A DNA stretch of 64,000 bases from CAYMEV01 sp964389675 [NCBI: uncultured Candidatus Sumerlaeota bacterium]. GTDB lineage: Bacteria; CAYMEV01. Below the pieces are notes generated by a model. That model was not told where the DNA came from, searched no databases, and was given only the letters and a program-made list of their open reading frames with translations. Positions 18,251-26,775 of the stretch are shown piece after piece. The stretch covers positions 1 to 64,000 of the forward strand of contig CAYMEV010000014.1 of NCBI GenBank assembly GCA_964389675.1, in the 5' to 3' direction. A program made the translations under genes and the position numbers. Each line of letters starts with the position of its first letter. Positions within the stretch are counted from its first letter, which is position 1.

Positions 18251-19152
18251 AAAAAAGCGTTCTTGTTACAGGGGGTGCAGGCTTTGTCGGTTCAAGGCTC
18301 TCTTTGGCCCTTGCAGATAAAGGGTATAATGTAGTAATCTTTGATAATCTTTCCAACAGCACTTATGATGATGTACCAGAACGGAGCAATATTTTGTTCA
18401 TAAAAAAGGATGTCCGTGACAGGGATCTCACTGTTCTTTTCAGAGAGCATAATATAGGATCTGTCTTTCACCTGGCCGCAGTGATATCCATAACGGAATC
18501 AGTCAAAAGACCCCTTGAGACGCATACAAACAATCTTGATGCGACAATAAACCTTCTGCAGGCCTCCAAAGAAAGCGGGAACATAGACAAGTTCATTTTC
18601 TCATCCTCATGCGCTGTCTATGGAGATAAGCCGGATAAAAGGATCAATGAAACGGATGCTGCTGTTCCCATGACACCCTATGCGATTGACAAGCATTGTT
18701 CAGAGCTCTATATAGATTATTACGGCAAAAATTACAGTATACCCTATACTGTCTACAGGTATTTCAATATCTACGGCCCTCCGAAATCGAAGCTTACTCC
18801 CTATTCAGGGGTAATACAGATATTCAGGGAAAGGATATCCGGCAAAGAAGGCCTTGAGATATATGGAACAGGATGCCAGAAAAGGGACTTTATACATGTT
18901 GATGATATAGTCAGGGCAAACATTTTTGCCCTTGAAAATAAAAAGACAGACTATAAGACCCTGAATGTGGGGACAGGAAGATCAATAAGCATCAACAGGC
19001 TGGCAGAGGTTTTTATGGAAAAATATAATGCAGATGCAAAAATAGTATACAAGCCGGCAAGAAAGGGTGATATCCTTTATTCAACCGCTGATACGGACAG
19101 GATCAACAGTATGGGGTTCTATCCTTCGGTCAGTATTGAGTCAGGCCTTTAA
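18247..19152 (+). CDS. NAD-dependent epimerase/dehydratase (UDP-glucose 4-epimerase-like), short C-terminus
   Basis: An extended short-chain dehydrogenase of 301 aa. The NAD-binding motif is GGAGFVG (residues 9-15), HLAA is at about 77-80, the catalytic Ser lies in SSSCAVYG, and Tyr/Lys in PYAIDKHCSEL (YxxxK). RYFNIYGPP is typical of the UDP-sugar epimerase/dehydratase group, so it probably makes an activated sugar for surface polysaccharide. The gene overlaps the phosphatase gene by 4 bp. The protein stops at SVSIESGL, where relatives usually continue about 10-15 residues with an aromatic-rich helix. A T deletion in the run before the stop would extend it only to a dissimilar sequence. The stop is directly followed by a GGTCT/AGACC element, so the end may have been altered. 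Confidence 0.87.
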   Translation: MKKSVLVTGGAGFVGSRLSLALADKGYNVVIFDNLSNSTYDDVPERSNILFIKKDVRDRDLTVLFREHNIGSVFHLAAVISITESVKRPLETHTNNLDATINLLQASKESGNIDKFIFSSSCAVYGDKPDKRINETDAAVPMTPYAIDKHCSELYIDYYGKNYSIPYTVYRYFNIYGPPKSKLTPYSGVIQIFRERISGKEGLEIYGTGCQKRDFIHVDDIVRANIFALENKKTDYKTLNVGTGRSISINRLAEVFMEKYNADAKIVYKPARKGDILYSTADTDRINSMGFYPSVSIESGL

Positions 19153-19183
19153 AAGGGGGTCTGTGCCTGGCATTCCTAAGACC
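19151..19183. repeat. possible degenerate REP-like inverted repeat abutting the epimerase stop
   Basis: AAAAGGGGGTCTGTGCCTGG begins within the stop codon of the epimerase and contains GGTCT (19158-19162), matched by AGACC (19179-19183). It resembles the ends of REP-type elements mobilised by Y1 transposases in some bacteria. That similarity is from memory, and no second copy is visible in this window. Confidence 0.25.
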
Positions 19184-19233
19184 GCCAAAGTAATGAATAA
19201 CCGGTAGACGGCCCGATTTCAATGCGTTTTTTA

Positions 19234-21342
19234 TTATAGCTGTTCAAAACCCTTAATGGTGATCTCTTTCCGGCTTTTTAACTCCAGATAGTTTTCCTTA
19301 AAAAAAAGCCTGGTGCTGTCAAGACTTATCTCAATCCTGTTTGAGCCCTTTTTGAGCCTGATATTCATCATATCCTTTTTATTTAATGAAATGTTCATAT
19401 CATTGTCATCATAATTATTTTCCGCAGTTAATACAACTTTGTCCTTATTTCGGAAATACCTGTAAGGGAGCTGGTAAGAGAAGCAATCACCTGATTCCTG
19501 GGGGGAAATAACTGCTATAATGCAGTATTCATCAATGGAAATATCGCTTATCAGATTCATTTCGAGCGATCTGTACAAGCTCTTTATCAGGAATTCCCAT
19601 TTATACATCCTGCTGGGCATATCTATCAGGGCATCCTTATGAAAAACAAGGATATATATGCCTCTGTCTCTGAGGTATTTTATGACATCAGCATCTGTTA
19701 AATGAGTGCACATGGTATTATATCCCTGAAGGTAGCCTCTCCTTATTATCTTCAGAGGATCAAAAATTCCGACACCAAAATGGCTGTTGTAAATCTGTTT
19801 ATCATGGAAAATTGTATTCAGTTCATAGATATGCTCCCTGGGCCCTCCATTATAATATGGCAGTTCCAGCACTCCATAGTAATCCGGATATTTTTCAAGG
19901 TATTCATAGCTGGCTTTTTTATTAATTGTAAATCCTTCAGGCCTGCCTACCTGCACAGAACCAGGAAAATTCTCAATGACCAGCAGAACAGCAATAATAT
20001 AAAATGCATTCATATATTTATATTTCGCCCTGCCTTTCCCCAGGAGGCTTAAGCCCATTACAGAAGATATTATCCATATGCTCTGGAACAGCAATTGCAT
20101 GCGTGGTCCCCTCATCCTTCCAAAAAACCCGATGTATTGCGATAGAAAACGGAAAATGTTAATTTCAAACCCGATAAACCTGTATATGCCCTGGAAAAAG
20201 ATTATAAGGCTTACAGCCAGCATCAGGAAAATAAATTTCTCGCCTTTCCCTAAATACTTCCAGCACAGGATTAAGAGAATGACAATGACCATGGATATCA
20301 TAATCAGTCCATGATCAGCATATTCAATCCTCTGCCCGGTGTCCAGGCTTGAATAATTTAATATAATAAAGCCTGCAGCAAGTGTCAGAAACAATAAAAC
20401 AGAAAGCGCCTTTGCTGTTTTCTTATCTGATTTTTTATAAAAGAAGCAGGAGAGTGTGAAGCAGGCTGAAAAACCCAGAAACATCGGGATACTGTCTCCT
20501 GTGGGCTTTGGATGTCCCATTGCCCTTGTCGTAAATAAGGCGATTGAAGGCAGGAGGTTGTCATATCTGAATAATGCCTGAGAATACTGGAATCCAAGAG
20601 GATTTGCAATATAGGGATAAAAAACCACTGCAACTGTGCCGGCTGAAATGATTGCCATGCCGGTGAGAGAAAGCAGGGAGCATAGAGGGATCCTTTTAAT
20701 TATGAATATATAAACAATAACAATGACTGGGATCATAAAAGACAGCATGAAAAAATAGGAGAGGTCGAATAATGCCTGTATAAAGTAGAATAGCCCGAAA
20801 AGCATAAGGTCCCTCTTTCTGTTTTCCTTTAAATATCTGTAGATATAAAGTATGGAAAAGATAGAAAAGCATATGAATAAAAGGTTCAGATGCGGCAGGT
20901 TCTGTTGCTTTATTGGCATTAAAACGAAAATTATGCCTGCCATGATTGATGTATTGTCATTTTCTGATATTTCTTTTGTAAGGAGATATACGGAATACCC
21001 TCCCAAAAAAAAAGAAAGAAAGACCAGAATATTATTCAAAAAGTAAATATTCTCAATGCCAACAAGGCAGAGGGGCAAAACAAGTATTGCCTGGCCAATC
21101 AGCAGAGGTCCTGCTACTGATACATAGCTATAAGGGTAATAGGAGGGATAGTGGTATATATTATTAAAATCAAGGCTCCTAAGAGATTTCAGGCAATTTG
21201 AAAGCAGGCTTAAATTAAGGTGGCTGTCATAATTACCGTTAAATGAAATAGATGTGTGAAAAGCAGTCAGCAGAAAATGAAGTGATATAAATGAAAAAAG
21301 CAGGAAAATAAATAAAGCCTTTAGATTACTTCTATCTTTCAT
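19234..21342 (-). CDS. multi-pass membrane protein, GT-C glycosyltransferase-like
   Basis: The 702-aa protein has about 11-13 predicted transmembrane helices over residues 1-470, followed by a soluble domain of about 230 residues. A first periplasmic loop rich in His/Tyr (NGNYDSHLNLSLLSNCLK, then YHYPSYYPYSY) and a long soluble C-terminus fit the GT-C fold of polyprenyl-phosphate-sugar dependent glycosyltransferases, including YfhO-like proteins. I cannot see a definite Asp-containing catalytic motif. It probably decorates lipids, proteins or cell-wall polymers with sugar. It converges on the sugar epimerase gene, which could supply the sugar, although they are not co-transcribed. The start has only a weak ribosome binding site. 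Confidence 0.65.
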   Translation of the reverse strand: MKDRSNLKALFIFLLFSFISLHFLLTAFHTSISFNGNYDSHLNLSLLSNCLKSLRSLDFNNIYHYPSYYPYSYVSVAGPLLIGQAILVLPLCLVGIENIYFLNNILVFLSFFLGGYSVYLLTKEISENDNTSIMAGIIFVLMPIKQQNLPHLNLLFICFSIFSILYIYRYLKENRKRDLMLFGLFYFIQALFDLSYFFMLSFMIPVIVIVYIFIIKRIPLCSLLSLTGMAIISAGTVAVVFYPYIANPLGFQYSQALFRYDNLLPSIALFTTRAMGHPKPTGDSIPMFLGFSACFTLSCFFYKKSDKKTAKALSVLLFLTLAAGFIILNYSSLDTGQRIEYADHGLIMISMVIVILLILCWKYLGKGEKFIFLMLAVSLIIFFQGIYRFIGFEINIFRFLSQYIGFFGRMRGPRMQLLFQSIWIISSVMGLSLLGKGRAKYKYMNAFYIIAVLLVIENFPGSVQVGRPEGFTINKKASYEYLEKYPDYYGVLELPYYNGGPREHIYELNTIFHDKQIYNSHFGVGIFDPLKIIRRGYLQGYNTMCTHLTDADVIKYLRDRGIYILVFHKDALIDMPSRMYKWEFLIKSLYRSLEMNLISDISIDEYCIIAVISPQESGDCFSYQLPYRYFRNKDKVVLTAENNYDDNDMNISLNKKDMMNIRLKKGSNRIEISLDSTRLFFKENYLELKSRKEITIKGFEQL

Positions 21343-21645
21343 ATAGATTGCCTGATATTTTTATTATTCTCAGCCATTCATCCAAACCTGTTTTAGAAAA
21401 TCTTTATCTTAGTTATGTGTTATGTCCAGATTTTTAAAACCGGTACTCCACCAGGAGGGCTCCTTTATAATATATGTTGTATCCTGTTGCATTATTAAAA
21501 GAATTATCTTCATAAATCTCAAAATTTATATTAAATAAATCCATAATTTCTTTGTTTATTTTATTTTTTAATGTAAATATGCAAAGACGATATATGGTAT
21601 TTTACATTTAAATCTATAGACAAATTATATTATAGGAGCATATAC
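21343..21645. other. gene-free divergent intergenic region (303 bp)
   Basis: This AT-rich stretch separates the GT-C-like gene (minus) from the SGNH lipoprotein gene (plus). It holds a possible remnant of an outer-membrane protein gene on the minus strand (21434-21544). AGGAG lies at the plus-strand ribosome binding site near 21633. I see no consensus promoter that would leave a normal leader, no tRNA and no riboswitch fold. Confidence 0.6.
21434..21544 (-). pseudogene. possible C-terminal remnant of an outer-membrane beta-barrel gene
   Basis: A 36-codon minus-strand frame from ATG 21544 ends in GYNIYYKGALLVEYRF followed by TAA. Alternating polar/hydrophobic residues and a terminal Phe are typical of the last beta-strand recognised by the BAM complex. 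The frame is open only about 18 codons further upstream before a stop, and there is no signal peptide, so it looks like the tail of a decayed gene. It could instead be a chance frame. Confidence 0.3.
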
Positions 21646-22776
21646 ATGAGACTGATAACTTTGAACAGCATCATAATTATTATTATCGCTGCTGCATGCT
21701 TTATCTTTATCAGCTGCAGTTCTGGTTCAGATGGAGGCCCTCCAGCACCCGATCTTGCACCGCCTTATCTGTTATATCCGGTTAATGGCCTGAAAATGTC
21801 CTTAAGAAAGCCATATTTTGAATTTAAGCACACAAATACAGAAATAGACGGAATATATTATGATTTCACGCTCTCTTCCTCCAGTTCATTCTCGGATATT
21901 ATTTATTACCAGGATAATATCTATCCCGGGTATGCAACATACCGTGTAGATCTGCCCATTGAGCTGGAACAGGGGAGAGTATATTTTTACAAATCTACAG
22001 CCAGGGTTATAGGTTTTGATGAATTTGCAGATTCAGCAATATATAGCATCTATATAGAGTTTATTGGAAACAATATCCAGAATCTTTTCATGTGTGCAGG
22101 CGACAGCATTACAAGTGATTTCCCCGGACAGAACTATCCCAGCTTTTTGCAGGAGTATCTGATGTCCTATTTCGGGGATACTGCACGGACTATTAATGAA
22201 GGTATACCAGGAAGTTTCAGCTATGAGCTGGAATCAATAATGAACCTTCTGCTTTATGGAAATACTCCTGCTTACTCAATTATTCTGATAGGGGTTAATG
22301 ATATCAGGTATCCGGCAAATTGCCCGGACCCCTATAATTGCGACACTTTCCAGAATATCAAGGACATTGTCAATACCTGTATCATTAACAGCAGTATTCC
22401 TGTGGTATGTACATTGATCCCTGCTGTGGGCTATAGCGGGACCCTTTTTGATGAGCAAATTAGAGCCTTAAATGAATCATTAAAGAGTTACTGCGCAGGT
22501 TCCGGTATTGATTTGATCGATCTCTATGGTGCTGTTATGGGTTATAGCGGGGATATCATGGAATTATACGTGGATGACATCCATCCAAGTGTTGCAGGCC
22601 ATAATTATATTGCATCTGTGATGTTTGAATATTTTAAGAACAGGTCCGTCAACAGCAGTCAAAACCTCAGCACAGGAAGAAACAGCTGGAAAAAAGCAGA
22701 TTCCGGACCTGAGAAATTTGGACAGAAAAAGAACAGGATATTCAATAAGGGCCTTCCTCTCATCGGCAGGAGATAG
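21646..22776 (+). CDS. SGNH/GDSL hydrolase lipoprotein
   Basis: The 376-aa protein has a lipoprotein signal with FISC and lipidated Cys24 (Phe at -3). Residues about 40-135 form an Ig/fibronectin-like domain (PYLLYPVNGLKMSLRKPYFEF). An SGNH esterase domain follows: block I CAGDSIT near 150, NEGIPGSF near 185, block III GVNDIR near 222, and block V DDIHPSVAGHNY near 310 with the catalytic Asp/His. It likely removes acyl or acetyl groups from a carbohydrate or lipid at the cell surface. The C-terminal 50 residues are Lys/Arg-rich and low-complexity. AGGAG precedes the ATG. It is monocistronic as far as can be seen. Confidence 0.88.
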   Translation: MRLITLNSIIIIIIAAACFIFISCSSGSDGGPPAPDLAPPYLLYPVNGLKMSLRKPYFEFKHTNTEIDGIYYDFTLSSSSSFSDIIYYQDNIYPGYATYRVDLPIELEQGRVYFYKSTARVIGFDEFADSAIYSIYIEFIGNNIQNLFMCAGDSITSDFPGQNYPSFLQEYLMSYFGDTARTINEGIPGSFSYELESIMNLLLYGNTPAYSIILIGVNDIRYPANCPDPYNCDTFQNIKDIVNTCIINSSIPVVCTLIPAVGYSGTLFDEQIRALNESLKSYCAGSGIDLIDLYGAVMGYSGDIMELYVDDIHPSVAGHNYIASVMFEYFKNRSVNSSQNLSTGRNSWKKADSGPEKFGQKKNRIFNKGLPLIGRR

Positions 22777-22860
22777 AGTTATTCTCTGTTTTGAAACATC
22801 GTGTTCTTAAGGATCTCTCTTAAAAGATATCAGAAATGCTGTTTTTTATTATATTTTTCC

Positions 22861-23898
22861 TTAAAGAAGGTCCCTGATTTTTAAAAAATCCTTTACAAAT
22901 TCAAATGCATTTACCAGGTCATCTTTTCTGACCGATGAGATTGCAGAATGTATGGATCTGCACGGGGCTGAAACTGTAAGAGAATATGCATCAATGCCCA
23001 GCCTCTGGACACCTGCAGCATTAGTACTCCCGAATATCGGCCTTTTATAATGCCACATGGCTTTTGTCTTCATAGCATCTATTTTTTTCTTCATCCTGGA
23101 GGAGAGGATGCTGTTCTGGTCGGCGATCGTAATGCAGGGCCCCTGTCCCGGATAGCATGGTGTAAGATTATCAGGAAGATTAGGAAGGTCAGAACCGGTC
23201 GTTCCTTCAAGCGCTATCACCAGATCTGGCTTGACCCTGTTTAAGACCTTCATTATGCCTATGAGGCCGTATTCCTCCTGGACAGAGAATGAAAAATAGA
23301 GATTGTACCTGCTTTTTTCCCTGAAAAAGTGCTCTGCAAGGTTAAGCAGGACAAAACAGCCTGCCCTGTCATCGAGAGCTTTTGCAAAAACAGATCTGTC
23401 CTGCTCAAAGGATTGAGTGTCAAATACTCCCGGATCACCTATCTCAAGCCCCAGGTTATTTACTGCTTCTTCTTTGCTTATGGCCCCGACATCAATGAAA
23501 AGGTCCTGGAAGGATAAATCCTTTGATGAGTTCTGATATTTCACTATATGTATAGGTATTGTGGAGACTATTCCCCTTACCAGGTCGCCCTTCCTGTTTT
23601 TGAATACTATCTTGTGCCCGAGGCTGTTCTTTGCAAAAAGGCCTCCCAGCGGAAGAACCTGGATATACCCGCTTTTTGTGATGTTATTTATTATAAAGCC
23701 GCATTCATCAGTATGGGCATCTATAAGTACCCTTGGCATATTTTTCTCGCCGGGCATTTCAATAATTATATTATTTGCCCTGTCGATAAAAGGGCTGCAT
23801 TCTTTCAGCCTGCCACCTATATAGGATACAACGTCATCTTCAAATCCCGGCGGCCCGAACAGGTCACAAAGTTCTTTCAAAATTGAAAAATCAAGCAT
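22861..23898 (-). CDS. M42 family metallopeptidase
   Basis: M42 enzymes are dodecameric dinuclear-metal aminopeptidases (PepA/FrvX/TET type) that trim peptides in the cytoplasm. Ligand motifs are visible: IDAHTDE with His62, LDDRAGC with the bridging Asp, SVQEEYGLIG with catalytic and ligand Glu, and SIHSA near the C-terminus with the last His. Length (345 aa) is normal. AGGAG lies about 10 nt before the ATG. It is 15 bp after the neighbouring radical SAM gene on the same strand, so the three genes 26641-22861 may form one operon. Whether it trims a product of those enzymes is speculation. Confidence 0.92.
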   Translation of the reverse strand: MLDFSILKELCDLFGPPGFEDDVVSYIGGRLKECSPFIDRANNIIIEMPGEKNMPRVLIDAHTDECGFIINNITKSGYIQVLPLGGLFAKNSLGHKIVFKNRKGDLVRGIVSTIPIHIVKYQNSSKDLSFQDLFIDVGAISKEEAVNNLGLEIGDPGVFDTQSFEQDRSVFAKALDDRAGCFVLLNLAEHFFREKSRYNLYFSFSVQEEYGLIGIMKVLNRVKPDLVIALEGTTGSDLPNLPDNLTPCYPGQGPCITIADQNSILSSRMKKKIDAMKTKAMWHYKRPIFGSTNAAGVQRLGIDAYSLTVSAPCRSIHSAISSVRKDDLVNAFEFVKDFLKIRDLL

Positions 23899-23913
23899 AA
23901 TAAAATACTCCTT

Positions 23914-25314
23914 TCAGCTTTTATGAGATTTTATATTCTTTAATCTGGACCAGAGAGGCCCCTTTGAACCGAATTTTCTAAGATGGATCAATTTTTCCGG
24001 GTAGTAGTTTATCTTTAATGAGGGGATTATCCACCTTGAATCCTCCTTAGCCAGGGTGCTGAATTTCTCTGAAGCGTAAGCCATGATATCATCATTAATA
24101 AAGAAAAATGGTTTAAGCAGGCTGTCCCGTTCAGAGACAAGCCCTTTTTCAGCGCAGTAGCTGTAAAGCCTGGTGTTCGGATAGACCCTTATTCCAAGCA
24201 TAACAGCAATAGCATCGGGGGATAATTTTTGTATGAAGCCGATGCTTTCGTCTATTGTTCTTCTGGTTTCAGCGGGAGAGCCAATAAGAAGATAAAACAT
24301 TGTCTTGATCCCCAGGGAATCGGAAAGGTGCTTTGCCCTTTCTATGTGTTTTATGTTAAAACCCTTTTCAAGGCTTTCAAGAATAGCATCTGAACCGGAT
24401 TCTACGCCAAATTCAACCTCGGTACACCCTGTATCCCTTGTCAGCTCAAGAAACTCTTCATCAACAAACCTGGGATTAAAAAAGCCTGTCCACCTTATCT
24501 TGATTCCGGATCTTTTCAGGCATCGGAGAAAATCCTTTGTCTCCTCAAGGGGGTAATTGAAAATACTGTCAACAAAGTAAAAATAATCGAAATTAAACCT
24601 GGACTTCAGATAACCAATTTCCTCTATTACACTGGATGAAGTCCTTATCCTCAGGTGTTTTCCGTCAATATCCGGGTAAGTGCAGTATATGCATTTGAAA
24701 GGGCATCCTCTTTTTATCTGTATGCTTATCATTCCTCCAGTTTTTATATAGGGCTCTGTAAGCCTAATATCCCTTTTCGGCCATGATTCAGAAAAGCTTT
24801 TATTGATCTGGGGATTATTTCCCTGCCCCTGAATTATCCTGTTCTTGCTGTCGCGGGTATAGATATTTGGAATTTTTTCAAGAAGAGCATTATCCCGGAT
24901 ATTCTTAAGCGCTGTCAAAAGGACCTGCTCACCCTCACCCTTTATTCCGTAATCTGCACCGCAGTATTTGAGCATTTCCCGGGGAAATATGGAATAACCG
25001 CTTCCTCCAAGGATAACTGGTGCTCTGGAAATATTCTTTATTTTACCTACTATATCCCTGATTTCGTCTATATATGATACCGTGGAAGGATAGAGAATAT
25101 TGTCTATATTCCGTATTGAAACACCCACAGCTGTGTATTCATTTTCTGCAAGGCAGCTTCTAAGCTGGGGTTCATAATCCCTGTCAAGGTAAAGGTCTAT
25201 GATATCTACGCCTATATTATTCTTTTCAAGATAGTCCTTTATATAAAATACACCCAGAGGCATGACAGGGTAAGGCGATATTTCGTAATTAAAGGATATG
25301 AGCAAAAATCTCAT
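23914..25314 (-). CDS. B12-binding-like radical SAM protein
   Basis: The 466-aa protein has an N-terminal cobalamin-binding-like Rossmann domain (about 1-160; VILGGSGYSIFPREML, then GEGEQVLL) and a radical SAM TIM-barrel core. The cluster Cys residues are 204, 208 and 211 in RGCPFKCIYC. EFGVESGSDAIL and MFYLLIGSPAETRRTI are typical of the SAM-binding barrel in B12-radical SAM enzymes. The classic DxHxxG motif is absent, so cobalamin binding may be base-off or absent. Such enzymes act in tetrapyrrole, lipid or natural-product chemistry. It sits between another radical SAM gene (25 bp gap) and an M42 peptidase gene (15 bp gap), in a likely operon. Its substrate is unknown. Confidence 0.88.
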   Translation of the reverse strand: MRFLLISFNYEISPYPVMPLGVFYIKDYLEKNNIGVDIIDLYLDRDYEPQLRSCLAENEYTAVGVSIRNIDNILYPSTVSYIDEIRDIVGKIKNISRAPVILGGSGYSIFPREMLKYCGADYGIKGEGEQVLLTALKNIRDNALLEKIPNIYTRDSKNRIIQGQGNNPQINKSFSESWPKRDIRLTEPYIKTGGMISIQIKRGCPFKCIYCTYPDIDGKHLRIRTSSSVIEEIGYLKSRFNFDYFYFVDSIFNYPLEETKDFLRCLKRSGIKIRWTGFFNPRFVDEEFLELTRDTGCTEVEFGVESGSDAILESLEKGFNIKHIERAKHLSDSLGIKTMFYLLIGSPAETRRTIDESIGFIQKLSPDAIAVMLGIRVYPNTRLYSYCAEKGLVSERDSLLKPFFFINDDIMAYASEKFSTLAKEDSRWIIPSLKINYYPEKLIHLRKFGSKGPLWSRLKNIKSHKS

Positions 25315-25339
25315 TATAAAACGCCTTCAGGCACTTTTT

Positions 25340-26641
25340 TCAGATTCCTTTCCGGATTTTGGAATCATAATAGGGTTTTGACCTGTTCCATGCCATTCTG
25401 AATCCAATATTTTGAGGGAGGAATATCTGCAGGCTTCTGTTCAGCTTGAATAATCTGCGAAATAAAGAAGAGAATGAATAGATCTGGCTGTTTATCTGAT
25501 TGAACATTTCCTGCAGTTTTTCCGCTGATATTGATTTCGGCTGGAATACAACGGTATTCATATCATAATCATCCCAGTTATATGAAATTATTCTCTTTTC
25601 CTCCTCCATCCTGTCATGTATTCTTGTTCCAGGAAACGGCGTAAGGATAGAAAAAAGAAGCGCATCCATCTTTGTCCTGTTGACAAATCTGTACACCTTG
25701 TCGAAACTGCTTTCGGTATCATTGTCATAACCGAAGATGAATGAGCCCTGTATCCCTATGCCTTTATCCTGTATCTTTTTGATCTTTTCTTCATATGAGC
25801 TTATCCTGTTGAATTGCTTTCCCATTAATTTCAGATTTTCATCATTCAATGATTCAAATCCGATAAAAAGCCCCATGCATCCGCTTTTCCTGGCATATTC
25901 AAGAAGCTCATCATCATCAGCTATCTTTATGGAACTCTGGGAAAGCCATTTTATTTTAAGGGGTATCAGTGATTTAAAAAGCGACTTCGCATATTCCTTG
26001 TCCCCTGTAATATTATCATCAACAAAAAAAATGAATCTCGAGTGTTCATTATCAAGCTCCCTGATAACATGCTCTATGCCCTTTTTTCTGTAAGTCCTTC
26101 CGAAAAAAGGTGTTACAGAGCAGAATTCACAGTCAAAAGGACATCCTCTTGTGGTCTGGAGTGTCCCTTTGAAAAAATATTTTCTGGATAAAAGCTCTTT
26201 TCTGGGCAGGGGAAGACCGTCCAGACTGCAGAAGGATTCAGTTTTATAGACAGGCTGAAGGCTGTTCTTCTCGATATCTGAGATCATTCGATGAATATAG
26301 CCCTCGCATTCGCCTACTGCTACTGAATCAGCATGCTGAGATGCTTCTGAAGGTTTTATGGAAGCATGTATCCCGCCAAGTATGACTTTTGAACCCTTGT
26401 TTCTGTATATATCAGCTATTTCATAACCCCTTACGGCATTTGGTGTCAGTATTGAAATTCCCACAATATCAAAATCCTGGCTGAAATCAATCTCCTCTAT
26501 ATTCTCATCAAAGATTTTTACCTCATATTGTGCCGGGAAGAACGATGAGATTGTAGGCAATGAAAGGTACGGGAATTTAAATGGATTATTGGCCCAGAAT
26601 CCTGATCTCTTCCATTTAGGAATGATTAAGGCTATTTTCAT
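25340..26641 (-). CDS. B12-binding-like radical SAM protein
   Basis: The 433-aa protein starts with a B12-binding-like domain (SFFPAQYEVKIFDENIEEID, then GISILTPNA, VILGGIHASIKPSEA and VAVGECEGYI). Its radical SAM core has cluster residues Cys167, Cys171 and Cys174 in RGCPFDCEFC. IFFVDDNI and GLFIGFESLND match the B12-radical SAM subgroup, including hopanoid and lipid-modifying members and family proteins with a DUF4070-like end. AGGA precedes the ATG. It is the first gene of a probable three-gene operon. It is divergent, across 134 bp, from an adenylate-forming enzyme and DUF362 pair. The substrate cannot be stated. Confidence 0.88.
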   Translation of the reverse strand: MKIALIIPKWKRSGFWANNPFKFPYLSLPTISSFFPAQYEVKIFDENIEEIDFSQDFDIVGISILTPNAVRGYEIADIYRNKGSKVILGGIHASIKPSEASQHADSVAVGECEGYIHRMISDIEKNSLQPVYKTESFCSLDGLPLPRKELLSRKYFFKGTLQTTRGCPFDCEFCSVTPFFGRTYRKKGIEHVIRELDNEHSRFIFFVDDNITGDKEYAKSLFKSLIPLKIKWLSQSSIKIADDDELLEYARKSGCMGLFIGFESLNDENLKLMGKQFNRISSYEEKIKKIQDKGIGIQGSFIFGYDNDTESSFDKVYRFVNRTKMDALLFSILTPFPGTRIHDRMEEEKRIISYNWDDYDMNTVVFQPKSISAEKLQEMFNQINSQIYSFSSLFRRLFKLNRSLQIFLPQNIGFRMAWNRSKPYYDSKIRKGI

Positions 26642-26727
26642 ATATTATCCTGGATACTGCCTTTTCTTATTATCATATCCGGTGAGTATAAATTAATCCA
26701 TACAAAATGAGAAGAGAAAAAAATTGG

Positions 26728-26755
26728 TTTACAAATTGGCTGCATTTCATAGAAT
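26728..26755 (+). promoter_or_regulatory. possible promoter of the adenylate-forming enzyme gene
   Basis: TTTACA (26728-26733), a 16-bp spacer and TAGAAT (26750-26755). Each hexamer has 5 of 6 consensus bases. The predicted leader is about 14 nt before the ATG at 26776. Confidence 0.4.
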
Positions 26756-26775
26756 AAAGAAAAATATAAGGATAA

